A stretch of 37,552 bases of DNA from JAOADN01 sp049323795 (GTDB taxonomy: Bacteria > Pseudomonadota > Alphaproteobacteria > Rhodobacterales > Rhodobacteraceae), in contig JBMOOH010000007.1 in assembly GCA_049323795.1 (NCBI GenBank), forward strand, positions 1 to 37,552. Direction: 5' to 3'. The stretch's first letter is position 1. The number at the start of each line of letters is the position of its first letter. The notes beneath the pieces are model-generated. The model was not told the origin of the DNA. It worked only from the letters and a program-made list of their open reading frames with translations, and searched no databases. Shown piece after piece: positions 8,226 through 17,035 of the stretch. The position numbers were made by a program, and so were the translations under genes.

Positions 8226-8987
8226 TCACAGCCTCGCCACGCTCAGTGCCCCGTCCACCGGGATCACCGCCCCGGTGGCGAAGGCCATCTGCCCCGTCGC
8301 GATCGGCACCATGACCGATCCGATGTCGCCGGGCGTGCCCCACCGGCCTGCCGGCACGAGTCCCTCCGCAATCCGGGCGTCGTACGTCTCCTTCACGCCC
8401 GCGGTCATCGCCGTCTCGATGATGCCGGGGCGAAGCTCGAAGACGCCGATCCCGTGGGGGGCGAGGCGGAGGGCGAAGAGCCGGGCCATCATCGAGGCAC
8501 CCGCCTTCGAGATGCAGTATTCGGCGCGCTCGACCGAGGCCATCGCGGCGCTGACCGAGGTGACGAAGGTCATCGAGCGGTAGTGCGGCGCAGGGTCGGC
8601 GAGCATGGCCTTCGCCACCGCCTGCGCCAGGAAGAAGCTGCCGCGCAGGTTGATGCCGGTCACGAAGTCGAAGCTCTCCGCCTGCACGTCGAGGAGGTCG
8701 CCCCGGACCCTGGCCGGGACGCCCGCATTGGCGACGAAGGTGGCGAGGGGGCCGAGGGCGTCCGTGACCCGGACGACGAGATCCGCTGCGCTGCCGATCG
8801 CTTGCAGGTCGTGCGTGAAGTAGCGGGCGGAGGGGCCGAGTTCGCCGAGCGCGGCGCGGACCGTGGCCGCGGATCCGGGCTGTTCGGACGCCAGGGCGAT
8901 AGTGAAGCCCGCCCCCTTCAGCGCCCGGGCGATGCCGAGGCCGATGCCCTGCTGGCCGCCGGTGACGAGGGCAACGGGCGCGCTCAT
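8226..8987 (-). CDS. Short-chain dehydrogenase/reductase (SDR)
   Basis: This 253-residue classical SDR uses NAD(P)(H) to interconvert a hydroxyl and a keto group. The cofactor motif is TGGQQGIG (9-16), the NAG motif lies at 87-89, and the catalytic Ser144, Tyr157 and Lys161 follow the expected spacing (S-x12-Y-x3-K, in YCISK). The C-terminus GAVIPVDGALSVARL is the usual SDR end. Length is standard. Its start overlaps the stop of the preceding GMC gene by 4 bp (ATGA), so the two are translationally coupled. Within the pathway it could reduce or oxidise a keto-sugar produced by the GMC or Gfo enzyme. The substrate cannot be read from sequence. Confidence 0.95.
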   Translation of the reverse strand: MSAPVALVTGGQQGIGLGIARALKGAGFTIALASEQPGSAATVRAALGELGPSARYFTHDLQAIGSAADLVVRVTDALGPLATFVANAGVPARVRGDLLDVQAESFDFVTGINLRGSFFLAQAVAKAMLADPAPHYRSMTFVTSVSAAMASVERAEYCISKAGASMMARLFALRLAPHGIGVFELRPGIIETAMTAGVKETYDARIAEGLVPAGRWGTPGDIGSVMVPIATGQMAFATGAVIPVDGALSVARL

Positions 8988-10480
8988 GCCTGCACCCGCT
9001 TCGCGAGATGCTCCCCGAGCCGCAGCGCCAGCGCCGCGACGGTGAGCGAGGGGTTCACCGCGGCCGAGGTCGGCAGGACCGAGGCATCGGCGATCCAGAG
9101 GTTGTCGAGGTCGTGCGCCTTGAGGTTCATGTCCACGACCGATGCCAGCGGGTCAGCGCCCATGCGGGCGGTGCCGCATTGGTGGCTCGGCTTCCACTTC
9201 GGGAATCCGCGCACGAAACCAACGGGCCAGCCGGCTTTCCTCATTGCCTTTTTGAGCTTCGCGACGAGCAGATCATGCGCCCTGGTGTTCGTCTTCCTCC
9301 AGTCGAGCACCACCTGGCCCTTCCGCCAGAAGACGCGGCTTTCGGGATCGGGCAGATCCTCGGACATCGCCATGATGTGGACGGAGCGGTCGGCGATGTG
9401 GGTGGCGAGGGGCAAAGGCAGGCCGGCCTCGCCCGCGAGGATCGGGCCGGTGACGCGGCCGAGCATCTGGATGTTGCCCAAGGGTTCGCCCCCGGGACCG
9501 CCGGTCAGGTACCAGTCGTTGACCTGGATGGTCTTCTCATAGACCGAGCGGTTCCGGCGGAGGGGGTTGTAGGCGACCATGCCGGTCAGGTTGTGGTTCA
9601 TGAAGTTGCGTCCCACCTGATCCGAGCGGTTGGCGAGGCCCGACGGATGGTCGCCATTCGCCGAGGCGAGGAGCAGCGCCGAGGTCAGGACCGCCCCGGC
9701 CGAAAGGCAGACGATGGGCGCCGAGAGGATTTCGCGCCGCCCTGCCCGCTCGACCTCGACCCCCGTGACGCGGCGGCCCCCGGCGATCAGGCGCACGGCC
9801 CTGGCGCCGGTCATGAGCGTCACGTTCGGATACCCAAGCGCCGCGGCCAGACCACAGCTTTCGGCGTCGGACTTGGCACCCGTGGTGTCGGGAAAGGCGT
9901 CCCAGGTGGTCGGCGCGCGGGAGAGCCAGCCCGGGAGGTCGATGCCGAGGGGGAGCGGCGCGGGATGCAGCCCCTGGGCGGCGAACGACCGGCGGAGGGC
10001 GGCGATGTCGGGCTCGTCCGGGACCGGCGGGAAGAGATAGGGGGCGGAATGCGGCGGCTCGAACGGGTCGGCCGTCGCGTCGCCCCGGACGCGGTAGAGC
10101 GCCTCGGCCCGGGAGTAGAAGGGCTCGAGATCCGCGTAGGCGATGGGCCAGCCGGGGGTCGTGCCCTCCATGTGGCGGAGAGGACGGAAATCCTCGACCC
10201 GGTAGCGCAGGAGGACGGCGCCGTAGAACTTGGTGTTGCCGCCGACACAGGCGTAGTTGCCGGGGCTGAACGCCTTTCCCCTGGCGTCGAGCCAGGTCTC
10301 CTTCGGTTTGAAGTAGCCGCGCCTGAAAATCGCTGACGGATCGCGGGCTTCCGGGCAGTCGTTCAACCTCTGTCCCCGTTCGAGGATGACGATGCGCCGC
10401 CCGGTCGGGGCCAAAGCCGCCGCCAGCGTCGCCCCCCCCATGCCGGAGCCGACGATCAGGATATCGGGGCCTGTCTCCAT
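8984..10480 (-). CDS. GMC-family FAD oxidoreductase, copy 2 (sugar-dehydrogenase-like)
   Basis: This 498-residue GMC oxidoreductase is clearly different from the copy at 6467-8053. It starts with the FAD fold (DILIVGSGMGGATLAAALAP, then IVILERG). Its middle has YACVGGNTKFYGAVLLRYR, the FAD-contact region typical of the gluconate/sorbitol-dehydrogenase-like branch. It ends with SHQCGTARMG (His433) and VNPSLT (Asn476) as the probable catalytic pair. The ATG at 10480 was chosen because it starts at the FAD domain, 10 bp after the ABC ATPase stop. No secretion signal is visible. Having two distinct GMC enzymes in one operon suggests two separate hydroxyl oxidations, or different substrates feeding one route. 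Confidence 0.94.
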   Translation of the reverse strand: METGPDILIVGSGMGGATLAAALAPTGRRIVILERGQRLNDCPEARDPSAIFRRGYFKPKETWLDARGKAFSPGNYACVGGNTKFYGAVLLRYRVEDFRPLRHMEGTTPGWPIAYADLEPFYSRAEALYRVRGDATADPFEPPHSAPYLFPPVPDEPDIAALRRSFAAQGLHPAPLPLGIDLPGWLSRAPTTWDAFPDTTGAKSDAESCGLAAALGYPNVTLMTGARAVRLIAGGRRVTGVEVERAGRREILSAPIVCLSAGAVLTSALLLASANGDHPSGLANRSDQVGRNFMNHNLTGMVAYNPLRRNRSVYEKTIQVNDWYLTGGPGGEPLGNIQMLGRVTGPILAGEAGLPLPLATHIADRSVHIMAMSEDLPDPESRVFWRKGQVVLDWRKTNTRAHDLLVAKLKKAMRKAGWPVGFVRGFPKWKPSHQCGTARMGADPLASVVDMNLKAHDLDNLWIADASVLPTSAAVNPSLTVAALALRLGEHLAKRVQA

Positions 10481-10490
10481 CAGAGTGCCA

Positions 10491-11600
10491 TCAGATGCGC
10501 GCTTCCGTCTCGGGGTCGAAGGCGACGGCCTTGTCCATGTTGATGGCGAAGTCGAAGACCTGGCCGGGCCGCACATCGGCGTCGGCGCGCATCCGGGCGA
10601 TGACGTCCTTGCCGCCCGCGGTATGGGTCACGAAGGTGTCGGAGCCGGCGGGTTCGGTCACGGACACGCGGTTCGGGAAGGACTGGATGTTGCCGGACTT
10701 GCGGTCCGCGCCCTCGGGGTCGGTGATCGCCTCGGGGCGGATGCCGAGGATGATCTTGCGGCCCCTATAGGCGGCGATCCCTCCGGGCGAGGAGAAGCGC
10801 AGGACGCGCCGCTGGCCTTCAGAATCCGTGATTTCCGCGCAGGTTGCGCCGTTTTCCTCCAACACCGTCGCGGGGATCAGGTTCATCGAGGGGCTTCCCA
10901 TGAAGCCCGCCACGAAGAGGTTTGCGGGCATGTCGTAGATGTCCCTGGGTGTGCCGAGCTGCTGGACGTAGCCCTTGTTCATCACCGCGATCCGCGTGGA
11001 GAGCGTCATCGCCTCGATCTGGTCGTGGGTGACGTAGACGATCGTGGTCCTGAGGTTCTGGTGGAGCTTCTTGATCTCGGTCCGCATGTCGACGCGGAGT
11101 TTCGCGTCGAGGTTCGAGAGCGGCTCGTCGAAGAGGAAGACGTCGGGGTTCCGGACGAGCGCCCGGCCCATGGCCACGCGCTGGCGCTGGCCGCCCGAGA
11201 GCTGGCCGGGCTTGCGGTCGAGGAGGTGGTCGATCTGGAGGAGCCGGGCGACGCTCGCCAGCGCCTTGTCGCGCTCGGGCTTCGGGACGCCGTGCATCTC
11301 GAGCCCGAAGGTCATGTTCTGGGCGACCGTCATGTTGGGATAGAGCGCATAGGACTGGAACACCATCGCGATGTTCCGCTTCGACGGATGGACGCCGTTC
11401 ACGACGCGGCCCTTGATCGCGATCTCTCCGCTCGTGATGCCTTCGAGGCCGGCGATCATGTTGAGAAGCGTGGACTTTCCGCAGCCCGAGGGGCCGACGA
11501 GGACGAGGAACTCGCCCTCCTCGACGGCGATGTCGACGCGGTGGAGCACCTCGACCTGGCCGTAGGACTTGGTGACGTTGCGGATGTCGAGAAAGCCCAT
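10491..11600 (-). CDS. Sugar ABC transporter ATP-binding protein (UgpC/MalK type)
   Basis: The 369-residue ATPase drives the sugar importer encoded just upstream. Walker A is GPSGCGKST (about 36-44), the signature is LSGGQRQR, Walker B is VFLFDEPLSNLD and the switch His is in YVTHDQIEAM. After the nucleotide-binding domain comes a C-terminal OB-fold (TOBE) regulatory domain of about 130 residues (ILGIRPEAI), as in MalK, UgpC and MsmK. Its start lies 5 bp after the stop of the MalG-like permease. The full importer is binding protein, two permeases and this ATPase, so it is complete. Confidence 0.97.
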   Translation of the reverse strand: MGFLDIRNVTKSYGQVEVLHRVDIAVEEGEFLVLVGPSGCGKSTLLNMIAGLEGITSGEIAIKGRVVNGVHPSKRNIAMVFQSYALYPNMTVAQNMTFGLEMHGVPKPERDKALASVARLLQIDHLLDRKPGQLSGGQRQRVAMGRALVRNPDVFLFDEPLSNLDAKLRVDMRTEIKKLHQNLRTTIVYVTHDQIEAMTLSTRIAVMNKGYVQQLGTPRDIYDMPANLFVAGFMGSPSMNLIPATVLEENGATCAEITDSEGQRRVLRFSSPGGIAAYRGRKIILGIRPEAITDPEGADRKSGNIQSFPNRVSVTEPAGSDTFVTHTAGGKDVIARMRADADVRPGQVFDFAINMDKAVAFDPETEARI

Positions 11601-11605
11601 CGGGG

Positions 11606-12484
11606 TCAGCCTTTCACGGAGCCCGCCATCAGGCCGCGCACGAAGAAGCGGCCCGCGACGACGTAGACGAGGAGGGTGGGAAGCGCCGCCAGGATCGCGC
11701 CGGCGAAGTGGACGTTGTATTCCTTCACGCCGGTCGAGGACTGGACGAGGTTGTTGAGCGCGACCGTCATCGGCTGGCTGGTGCCGCCGAAGGAGACGCC
11801 GAAGAGGAAGTCGTTCCAGATGTTGGTGAACTGCCAGATGACGCTGACGACCGCGATGGGGCCCGAGACGGGCAGGAGGATCCGCCAGAAGATGCGGAAG
11901 AACCCGGCCCCGTCGATCATGGCGGCCCGGACGAGTTCGGTCGGGAAGCTCGCGTAGTAGTTGCGGAAGTAGAGCGTGGTGAAGCCGAGCCCGTAGACGA
12001 CATGGACGAAGACGAGGCCCGGGATCGTTCCGGCAAGCCCCATGAGTCCCAGCATCCGCGCCATCGGGATGAGGACGATCTGGAACGGGATGAAGCAGGC
12101 AAACAGCATGAGACCGAACACGATCGTGTCGTGGCGGAAGCGCCACTTCGTCAGCACGTAGCCGTTCAGCGCCCCGATGACCGTCGAGATCGCGACCGCC
12201 GGCACGACCATGAGGATCGAGTTGATGAAGTAGGGCCGCAGTCCCGTCGGCTCGACCCCGATCTGGGCGGTCGACCACGCGGACTTCCACGGCGCGATCG
12301 TCCAGTCCTTCGGCAGGGCGATCATGTTGCCGCCGGTGATCTCGGACAAGGGCTTCAGCGAGTTCGCCACCATGATGAAGAGCGGCAGGAGATAGAAGAG
12401 GGCGAAGAGGACGAGGACAAGGTAGATGAACACACGCGCCACGGCCCCTGTCCGAACGGCGGTGTCCTGGGTGCCGCCGGACAT
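11606..12484 (-). CDS. Sugar ABC transporter permease (MalG/UgpE family)
   Basis: This 292-residue inner-membrane permease has six predicted hydrophobic segments, starting at VFIYLVLVLFALFYLLPLFI. The EAA loop reads ELVRAAMIDGAGFFRIFWRILLP and contacts the ATPase. The C-terminus FVRGLMAGSVKG matches the family. The ATG at 12484 shares its A with the TGA of the preceding permease (TGATG), so translation is coupled. Length is typical (270-300). It pairs with the MalF-like permease to form the membrane channel for an unidentified sugar. Confidence 0.96.
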   Translation of the reverse strand: MSGGTQDTAVRTGAVARVFIYLVLVLFALFYLLPLFIMVANSLKPLSEITGGNMIALPKDWTIAPWKSAWSTAQIGVEPTGLRPYFINSILMVVPAVAISTVIGALNGYVLTKWRFRHDTIVFGLMLFACFIPFQIVLIPMARMLGLMGLAGTIPGLVFVHVVYGLGFTTLYFRNYYASFPTELVRAAMIDGAGFFRIFWRILLPVSGPIAVVSVIWQFTNIWNDFLFGVSFGGTSQPMTVALNNLVQSSTGVKEYNVHFAGAILAALPTLLVYVVAGRFFVRGLMAGSVKG

Positions 12485-13377
12485 CACTTCCTCTCCTTCA
12501 GTTCGGCATAGAGGTAGGGAACCATGATTGCCGCGATCGTCATCAGCATGATGACCGCGCTCGCCGCGCCGATCCCCATCGAGTTCCGGGTGAAGGTGTA
12601 GGAATACATGAAGGTGGCGGGCAGTTCGGTGGCGCGGCCCGGTCCGCCGCCGGTCAACGCGATGACGAGGTCGTATGACTTGATGGCGAGGTGGCTCAGG
12701 ATCACGAAGGCCGACAGGAACGCGGGCCGCAGCAGCGGGATGACGATCCTGCGGTAGAGTTGCCAGTTCGACGCGCCATCGATCTGGGCTGCCCTCAATA
12801 TCTCGTTGTCGATTCCCCTGAGACCGGCAAGGAACATCGCCATGACAAATCCCGAGGTCTGCCAGATCGCGGCGATGACCACGGTGTAGATTGCCATGTC
12901 CCGGTCCTTGATCCATCCGAAGCGGAACGACTCCCACCCCCAGAGCTGCATCGTGTTCTCCAGCCCGATGCCCGGATCGAGAAACCATTTCCACGCCGTA
13001 CCGGTGACGATGAAGGACAGCGCCATGGGATAGAGGTAGATCGGCCTGAGCATGCCCTCGCCCCGGATCTTCTGGTCGAGCAGGATCGCAAGCAGGAGCC
13101 CGATCAGCGTGCAGATCACGATGTAGAGCGATGCGAATATTGCCAGATTCGCGAGCGCGGTCCGCCAGGCCGGAAGTTTCCAGAGCCGCACATAGTTGTC
13201 CCACCCGACAAGGCCGTAGGACGGCAGCATCTTCGAGTCGGTGAAGCTCAGATAGACCGTGTAGGCGATGAAGCCGTAGACGAAGACCAGCACCACGGCG
13301 AGCGACGGCGACAGGACGAGCCGCGGAATCCAGTCCTGAAGCCTCGATCGCAGATCGAAATCCGCCCTCGCAGACAT
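12484..13377 (-). CDS. Sugar ABC transporter permease (MalF/UgpA family)
   Basis: This 297-residue permease has an N-terminal cytoplasmic stretch and then a hydrophobic segment (LVLSPSLAVVLVFVYGFIAY). Five further membrane segments follow, with an EAA loop reading EILRAAQIDGASNWQLYRRI. The motif ALTGGGPGRATELPATFMYSYTF is strongly characteristic of the MalF/UgpA permeases of CUT1 sugar importers. A G-rich ribosome-binding site (AAGGGGGGG) lies just before the ATG at 13377. It forms the heterodimeric channel with the next gene. A strong hairpin separates it from the binding-protein gene. Confidence 0.96.
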   Translation of the reverse strand: MSARADFDLRSRLQDWIPRLVLSPSLAVVLVFVYGFIAYTVYLSFTDSKMLPSYGLVGWDNYVRLWKLPAWRTALANLAIFASLYIVICTLIGLLLAILLDQKIRGEGMLRPIYLYPMALSFIVTGTAWKWFLDPGIGLENTMQLWGWESFRFGWIKDRDMAIYTVVIAAIWQTSGFVMAMFLAGLRGIDNEILRAAQIDGASNWQLYRRIVIPLLRPAFLSAFVILSHLAIKSYDLVIALTGGGPGRATELPATFMYSYTFTRNSMGIGAASAVIMLMTIAAIMVPYLYAELKERK

Positions 13378-13405
13378 GTGCCCCCCCTTGATGCCGGCGC
13401 TGGTC

Positions 13406-13432
13406 CGGGAAGGCGGCCGGGCCGCCTTCCCG
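13406..13432 (-). repeat. Intercistronic hairpin after the sugar-binding-protein gene
   Basis: A perfect 12-bp stem (CGGGAAGGCGGC at 13406-13417 with 13421-13432) has a 3-nt loop. It lies 20 bp past the binding-protein stop and 28 bp before the permease start. There is no T-run. Hairpins in this position commonly protect the upstream mRNA, so binding protein is made in excess of membrane components. That role is inferred. Confidence 0.75.
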
Positions 13433-13451
13433 TGTCTTCCGTTTCCGGTTC

Positions 13452-14705
13452 CTACATCGCGGCGGCGACCGCCGAGGCGAGTGCCGCGGCCGCCGCGGCG
13501 CCGTCGGCGTATTCGCCGTTGAAGGCCGCGGTGATCACGTCATAGGTCGCGTTCTTCACGGCGGCGGGCGCCGCGTGCCCATGGGCCATCGAGCCGAAGA
13601 GCGTGCCGTTCGCATTCGCCTCGGCAAGGTCCTTGATGCCCTTCTTGCCGCAGTCGTCGAAAGCGGTGTCGGGCACGTCGGTGCGTGCCGGGACCGACCC
13701 TTTCACGACGTTGAAGGCCGACTGGAAGGTGGGCGACAGGATCGCCTTGGCCATCTCGATCTGCGCTGCCTTTTCGGCCGGATCGGTCTGCTGGAACATC
13801 ACGAACTGGTCGGCGTTGAAGGTGACCGTCCCCTGGGTGCCCGGGAAGCGGATGCAGACGAAATCCTTGCCCGGAACCTTGCCGGCCTTCAGGAACTCGC
13901 CCTTGGCCCAGTCGCCCATCATCTGCATGCCGGCTTCGCCGTTGATGACCATGGCGCTGGCCAGGTTCCAGTCCCGCCCCGAGAAGTTGTCGTCGACGTA
14001 GCTGCGCAGCTTGATCAGGCGGTTGAAGGCCTCGGCCATCGTCTCGCCCCCAAGCGCGGCCGGATCGAGGTCGATGAAGGCCGACTTGTAGAAATCCGCG
14101 CCCATGCTGAGCACGACCGCGTCGAAGATCGTGGCGTCCTGCCAGGCCTGGCCGCCATGGGCCAGCGGCGTGATCCCGTTCGCCTTCATCTTGTCCAGCA
14201 CGGCGACAAGCTCGTCCCAGGTCTCGGGCGCCTTGCCGCCCGCCGTGTCGAGCGCGGCCTTGTTGATCCAGACCCAGTTCGTCGAATGGACATTGACCGG
14301 CGCGGCGACCCATTTGCCGTCATAGGTCGAAAACGCCTGCAGCGCCGCCGGGACCACCTTGTCCCAGCCCTCGGCCTTGGCCGTGTCGGTGAGATCGGCC
14401 AGCGTGCCCTCCTTGGCCCAGTCGAGGATGTCGAAGCCGAGCATCTGGACGGCGGTGGGCGGATTGCCGGCGGTGACGCGGGCGCGCAGCGCCGTCATCG
14501 CCGCCTCGCCGCCGCCCCCGGCGACGGGCATGTCCACCCAGCCGATGCCCTTCTTGGCCAGATCCTCCTTCAGCACGTTCAGCGCCGCGGCCTCGCCGCC
14601 GGAGGTCCACCAGTGCAGAACCTCGACCTCGGCGGCATTGCCCGCCGTCGCGGCGAGCGCGAGCGCCGCCACCGTCGTCATGGCCTTCGCAGTAAACATA
14701 CGCAT
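13452..14705 (-). CDS. Sugar ABC transporter substrate-binding protein (CUT1, GtsA-like)
   Basis: This 417-residue periplasmic binding protein has a signal peptide (MRMFTAKAMTTVAALALAAT, probable cleavage after AGNAA). The mature start EVEVLHWWTSGGEAAALNVL is the classical family 1 solute-binding pattern of glucose/mannose-type CUT1 systems. GNPPTAVQMLGFDILDWA and VVLSMGADFYK also fit the GtsA-like branch. The ATG at 14705 has a good ribosome-binding site (GGGAGG) about 8 bases upstream; the second Met two codons later is less likely. It lies 51 bp downstream of the aldehyde dehydrogenase gene. It delivers the imported carbohydrate to the two permeases. The ligand cannot be read from sequence. 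Confidence 0.95.
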   Translation of the reverse strand: MRMFTAKAMTTVAALALAATAGNAAEVEVLHWWTSGGEAAALNVLKEDLAKKGIGWVDMPVAGGGGEAAMTALRARVTAGNPPTAVQMLGFDILDWAKEGTLADLTDTAKAEGWDKVVPAALQAFSTYDGKWVAAPVNVHSTNWVWINKAALDTAGGKAPETWDELVAVLDKMKANGITPLAHGGQAWQDATIFDAVVLSMGADFYKSAFIDLDPAALGGETMAEAFNRLIKLRSYVDDNFSGRDWNLASAMVINGEAGMQMMGDWAKGEFLKAGKVPGKDFVCIRFPGTQGTVTFNADQFVMFQQTDPAEKAAQIEMAKAILSPTFQSAFNVVKGSVPARTDVPDTAFDDCGKKGIKDLAEANANGTLFGSMAHGHAAPAAVKNATYDVITAAFNGEYADGAAAAAALASAVAAAM

Positions 14706-14755
14706 GTGTTTGCCTCCCTCTTGATGCGCAGGTCTGCCGCCGACGCCCTTGGGCC

Positions 14756-16267
14756 TCAGCGGGTCGTCACCCAAGGCGACCGTGTGCGGCCGATCCGCAT
14801 CTGCACGGTCTTCACCTCGAGAAATTCCTCCACTCCGTAGCGGCCGAGTTCGCGGCCCTGCCCGCTTTCGCGGACGCCGCCGAACGGCAGTTCAGCGTAG
14901 CCATCCATCCATGTGTTGGTCCAGACCGTTCCCGCCCGGACAGCGCGTGCGAAGGTCAGGCAGGTGTGGACGCTCTCGCTCCAGACCCCGGCGGACAGGC
15001 CGTAGGACGCGGCATTGGCCAGCGCGATGGCCCCGTCCATGTCGCGGAAGGTCAAGACCGAGAGGACGGGACCGAAGACCTCGTCGCGGGCGATGGCCAT
15101 GTCGGGGGTCACGCCGGTGACGACGGTGGGCTGGTAGAACTGCCCGGGAAGGCCGGGGACGGTGAGGGTGCCGCCGCCGAGGGCGACCGTGGCGCCGGCC
15201 CGGACGGCGCCCTGGACGTAGCCGTCGATCCTTGCCTGGTGCTGGGGCGAGATGATCGCGCCGACCTTGGTGGCGGGGGCGAGCGGGTCGCCGAAGGGGA
15301 CCTTGCGGGAAAGGGCGACGACCTTGTCGGTCAGGGCCTTCGCCACGCTCTCGTGGACGATCACGCGGCTGCCGGAGTTGCAGCATTCGCCCGCGTTGAA
15401 ACAGACGCCGAAGACGATCGCATCCGCCGCTCCGTCGAGATCGGCGTCGGGAAAGACGACCTGCGGGTTCTTGCCGCCGAGTTCGAGCGAGACCCTCTTG
15501 AGCGTCCCCGCGGCGGCGGCGACGATGCCCTTGCCGACGGCGGTCGAGCCGGTGAAGGACACCATGTCCACGTCCGGGTGCGACGACAGCGTCGCGCCCA
15601 CCGGCTGGCCATGGCCGAGGACGATGTTGACGGCGCCCGCAGGGAGGCCGGCCTCGATCAGGAGTTCGCCCATGAGGGCGGTGGTCGAGGGTGTGAGTTC
15701 CGAGGGCTTCACCACGCAGGTGCAGCCGGCGGCGAGCGCGAAGGGGAGCTTCTGGCTGAGGATCAGGAAGGGGAAGTTCCAGGGCGTGATGAGTGCCACG
15801 ACGCCCACGGGTTCCTTGAGCACGAGCCCCAGCATGTCGGAGCCGAGGCTGTTGTGGCTGTCGCCGTGGAGCGTGCGGGCGAGGGCCGCGGCGTAGCGCC
15901 AGAGATCGGCGGCACCTTCGGTCTCGCCCATCGCCTGGGAGACGGGCTTGCCGGATTCGAGCGTCTCGAGCAGCGCGATGCGGGCGCGGTCGCGGTCGAT
16001 CAGGTCGGCCATGCGGAGGAGGAGGGCCGCACGGTCCTTGCCGGAGGTGCGGGACCAGCCGTCGAAGGCGGCGCGGGCGGCGGCGATGGCGGCTTGGGCC
16101 TCGGCCTCGCCCCCCCTGGCGGAGCGGCTGACGAGCGTGTCGTGCGCGGGCGAGCGGCGGTCGAAGGTTTCGGCCGAGGCGACCCATTTCCCGCCGATCA
16201 GATGGCGGTTCTCGACCGGTGCGGGAAACGTGGCGTTCGTGGCGGGGATGAGGGTCAGGTCGGGCAT
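14756..16267 (-). CDS. Aldehyde dehydrogenase, NAD(P)+-dependent
   Basis: This 503-residue ALDH oxidises an aldehyde to a carboxylate. Key residues are all present: Asn164 in ITPWNFPF, the catalytic base Glu262 in LELGGKNP, and the nucleophile Cys296 in NAGECCNSGSR. The motif EVFGPVLSVLTF and the C-terminal PFGGVRESGQGRELG are standard. It belongs to the betaine-aldehyde/phenylacetaldehyde-like branch by general pattern, but the substrate is uncertain. It starts immediately after the hydratase stop (TAG then ATG) with no gap. In the pathway it could make a carboxylic acid for the CoA-transferase, or make glycerate for the operon's glycerate kinase. Confidence 0.96.
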   Translation of the reverse strand: MPDLTLIPATNATFPAPVENRHLIGGKWVASAETFDRRSPAHDTLVSRSARGGEAEAQAAIAAARAAFDGWSRTSGKDRAALLLRMADLIDRDRARIALLETLESGKPVSQAMGETEGAADLWRYAAALARTLHGDSHNSLGSDMLGLVLKEPVGVVALITPWNFPFLILSQKLPFALAAGCTCVVKPSELTPSTTALMGELLIEAGLPAGAVNIVLGHGQPVGATLSSHPDVDMVSFTGSTAVGKGIVAAAAGTLKRVSLELGGKNPQVVFPDADLDGAADAIVFGVCFNAGECCNSGSRVIVHESVAKALTDKVVALSRKVPFGDPLAPATKVGAIISPQHQARIDGYVQGAVRAGATVALGGGTLTVPGLPGQFYQPTVVTGVTPDMAIARDEVFGPVLSVLTFRDMDGAIALANAASYGLSAGVWSESVHTCLTFARAVRAGTVWTNTWMDGYAELPFGGVRESGQGRELGRYGVEEFLEVKTVQMRIGRTRSPWVTTR

Positions 16268-17035
16268 CTATTTCCCCGGGAATTCGGGCTTGCGCCGGGC
16301 GCGGAAGGCGGCGACGCCCTCGGCGCGGTCGGCGGTGGCGGCGATCATGCCCGAGCCGAGCGCCTCGACCATCGCGGCGCGGTCCTCGCCGACGGCGGCG
16401 TGGATCATGTATTTCGCCACTTCGGTCGCGCGGGGCGAGGTGCCGGTCAGACGTTCGGCGATCAGGCGGGCTGTGGCGGCAGCATTGTCGGCGACCTCGG
16501 CCACGAAGCCGAGCGCATGGGCGCGGTCGGCGGTCAGGCGGCGCCCGAACAGGGCCATTTCCTTCAGGACGGGTTCGGGGATCAGGCGGGCGAGGCGCTG
16601 CGTGCCGGACCAGCCGGGAACGATGCCCACGCCGGTTTCCGGGAGCGCAAGCGTGGCGCGCGGGGTCATCACGCGGATGTCGCAGGCGGCGGCGAGTTCC
16701 AGCCCGCCGCCGAAGGCGTGACCGTTCAAGGCCGCGATGGTGGGTTTCGAGAGCCGCGCGAGACGGTCGAAGATGCGGTGGCCGTCGCGCACCCAGTTCC
16801 GCGCGAAGCCGTCCGGGGAAAGGTCGGCCCAGGCGGCGATGTCGGCCCCGGTGCAGAAGGCGCGGTCGCCCTCGGCGGTGAGGATCGCCGCGCGGATTTC
16901 CGGGCGGCGGTCGATCAGGTCGAGATGTTCGGCGAGGTGGCCGAGCATCTCGACGGTGACGGCGTTGAGCTTCGCGGGGTTGTCGAGCCGGAGTTCGGCG
17001 ACGGGACCAGCGAGATCCAGGTGCACGCGGCTCAT
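16268..17035 (-). CDS. Enoyl-CoA hydratase/isomerase (crotonase family)
   Basis: This 255-residue crotonase-fold protein acts on CoA thioesters. The oxyanion-hole and first catalytic Glu region reads GHAFGGGLELAAACDI (Glu113). The second region reads LPETGVGIVPGWSGTQRL (Glu133). Both glutamates of true hydratases are present. Length is standard. The ATG at 17035 overlaps the CoA-transferase stop by 4 bp (ATGA), and the stop abuts the aldehyde dehydrogenase ATG. Coupling to the CoA-transferase implies that the acid activated by that enzyme is an alpha,beta-unsaturated or beta-hydroxy acyl chain. Confidence 0.95.
   Translation of the reverse strand: MSRVHLDLAGPVAELRLDNPAKLNAVTVEMLGHLAEHLDLIDRRPEIRAAILTAEGDRAFCTGADIAAWADLSPDGFARNWVRDGHRIFDRLARLSKPTIAALNGHAFGGGLELAAACDIRVMTPRATLALPETGVGIVPGWSGTQRLARLIPEPVLKEMALFGRRLTADRAHALGFVAEVADNAAATARLIAERLTGTSPRATEVAKYMIHAAVGEDRAAMVEALGSGMIAATADRAEGVAAFRARRKPEFPGK

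Noticed and set aside
5753..8314. Long plus-strand open frame (over 850 codons)
   Set aside because: It is the shadow of the DUF993 and GMC genes; low-complexity Gly/Asp/Arg composition and no recognisable domain.
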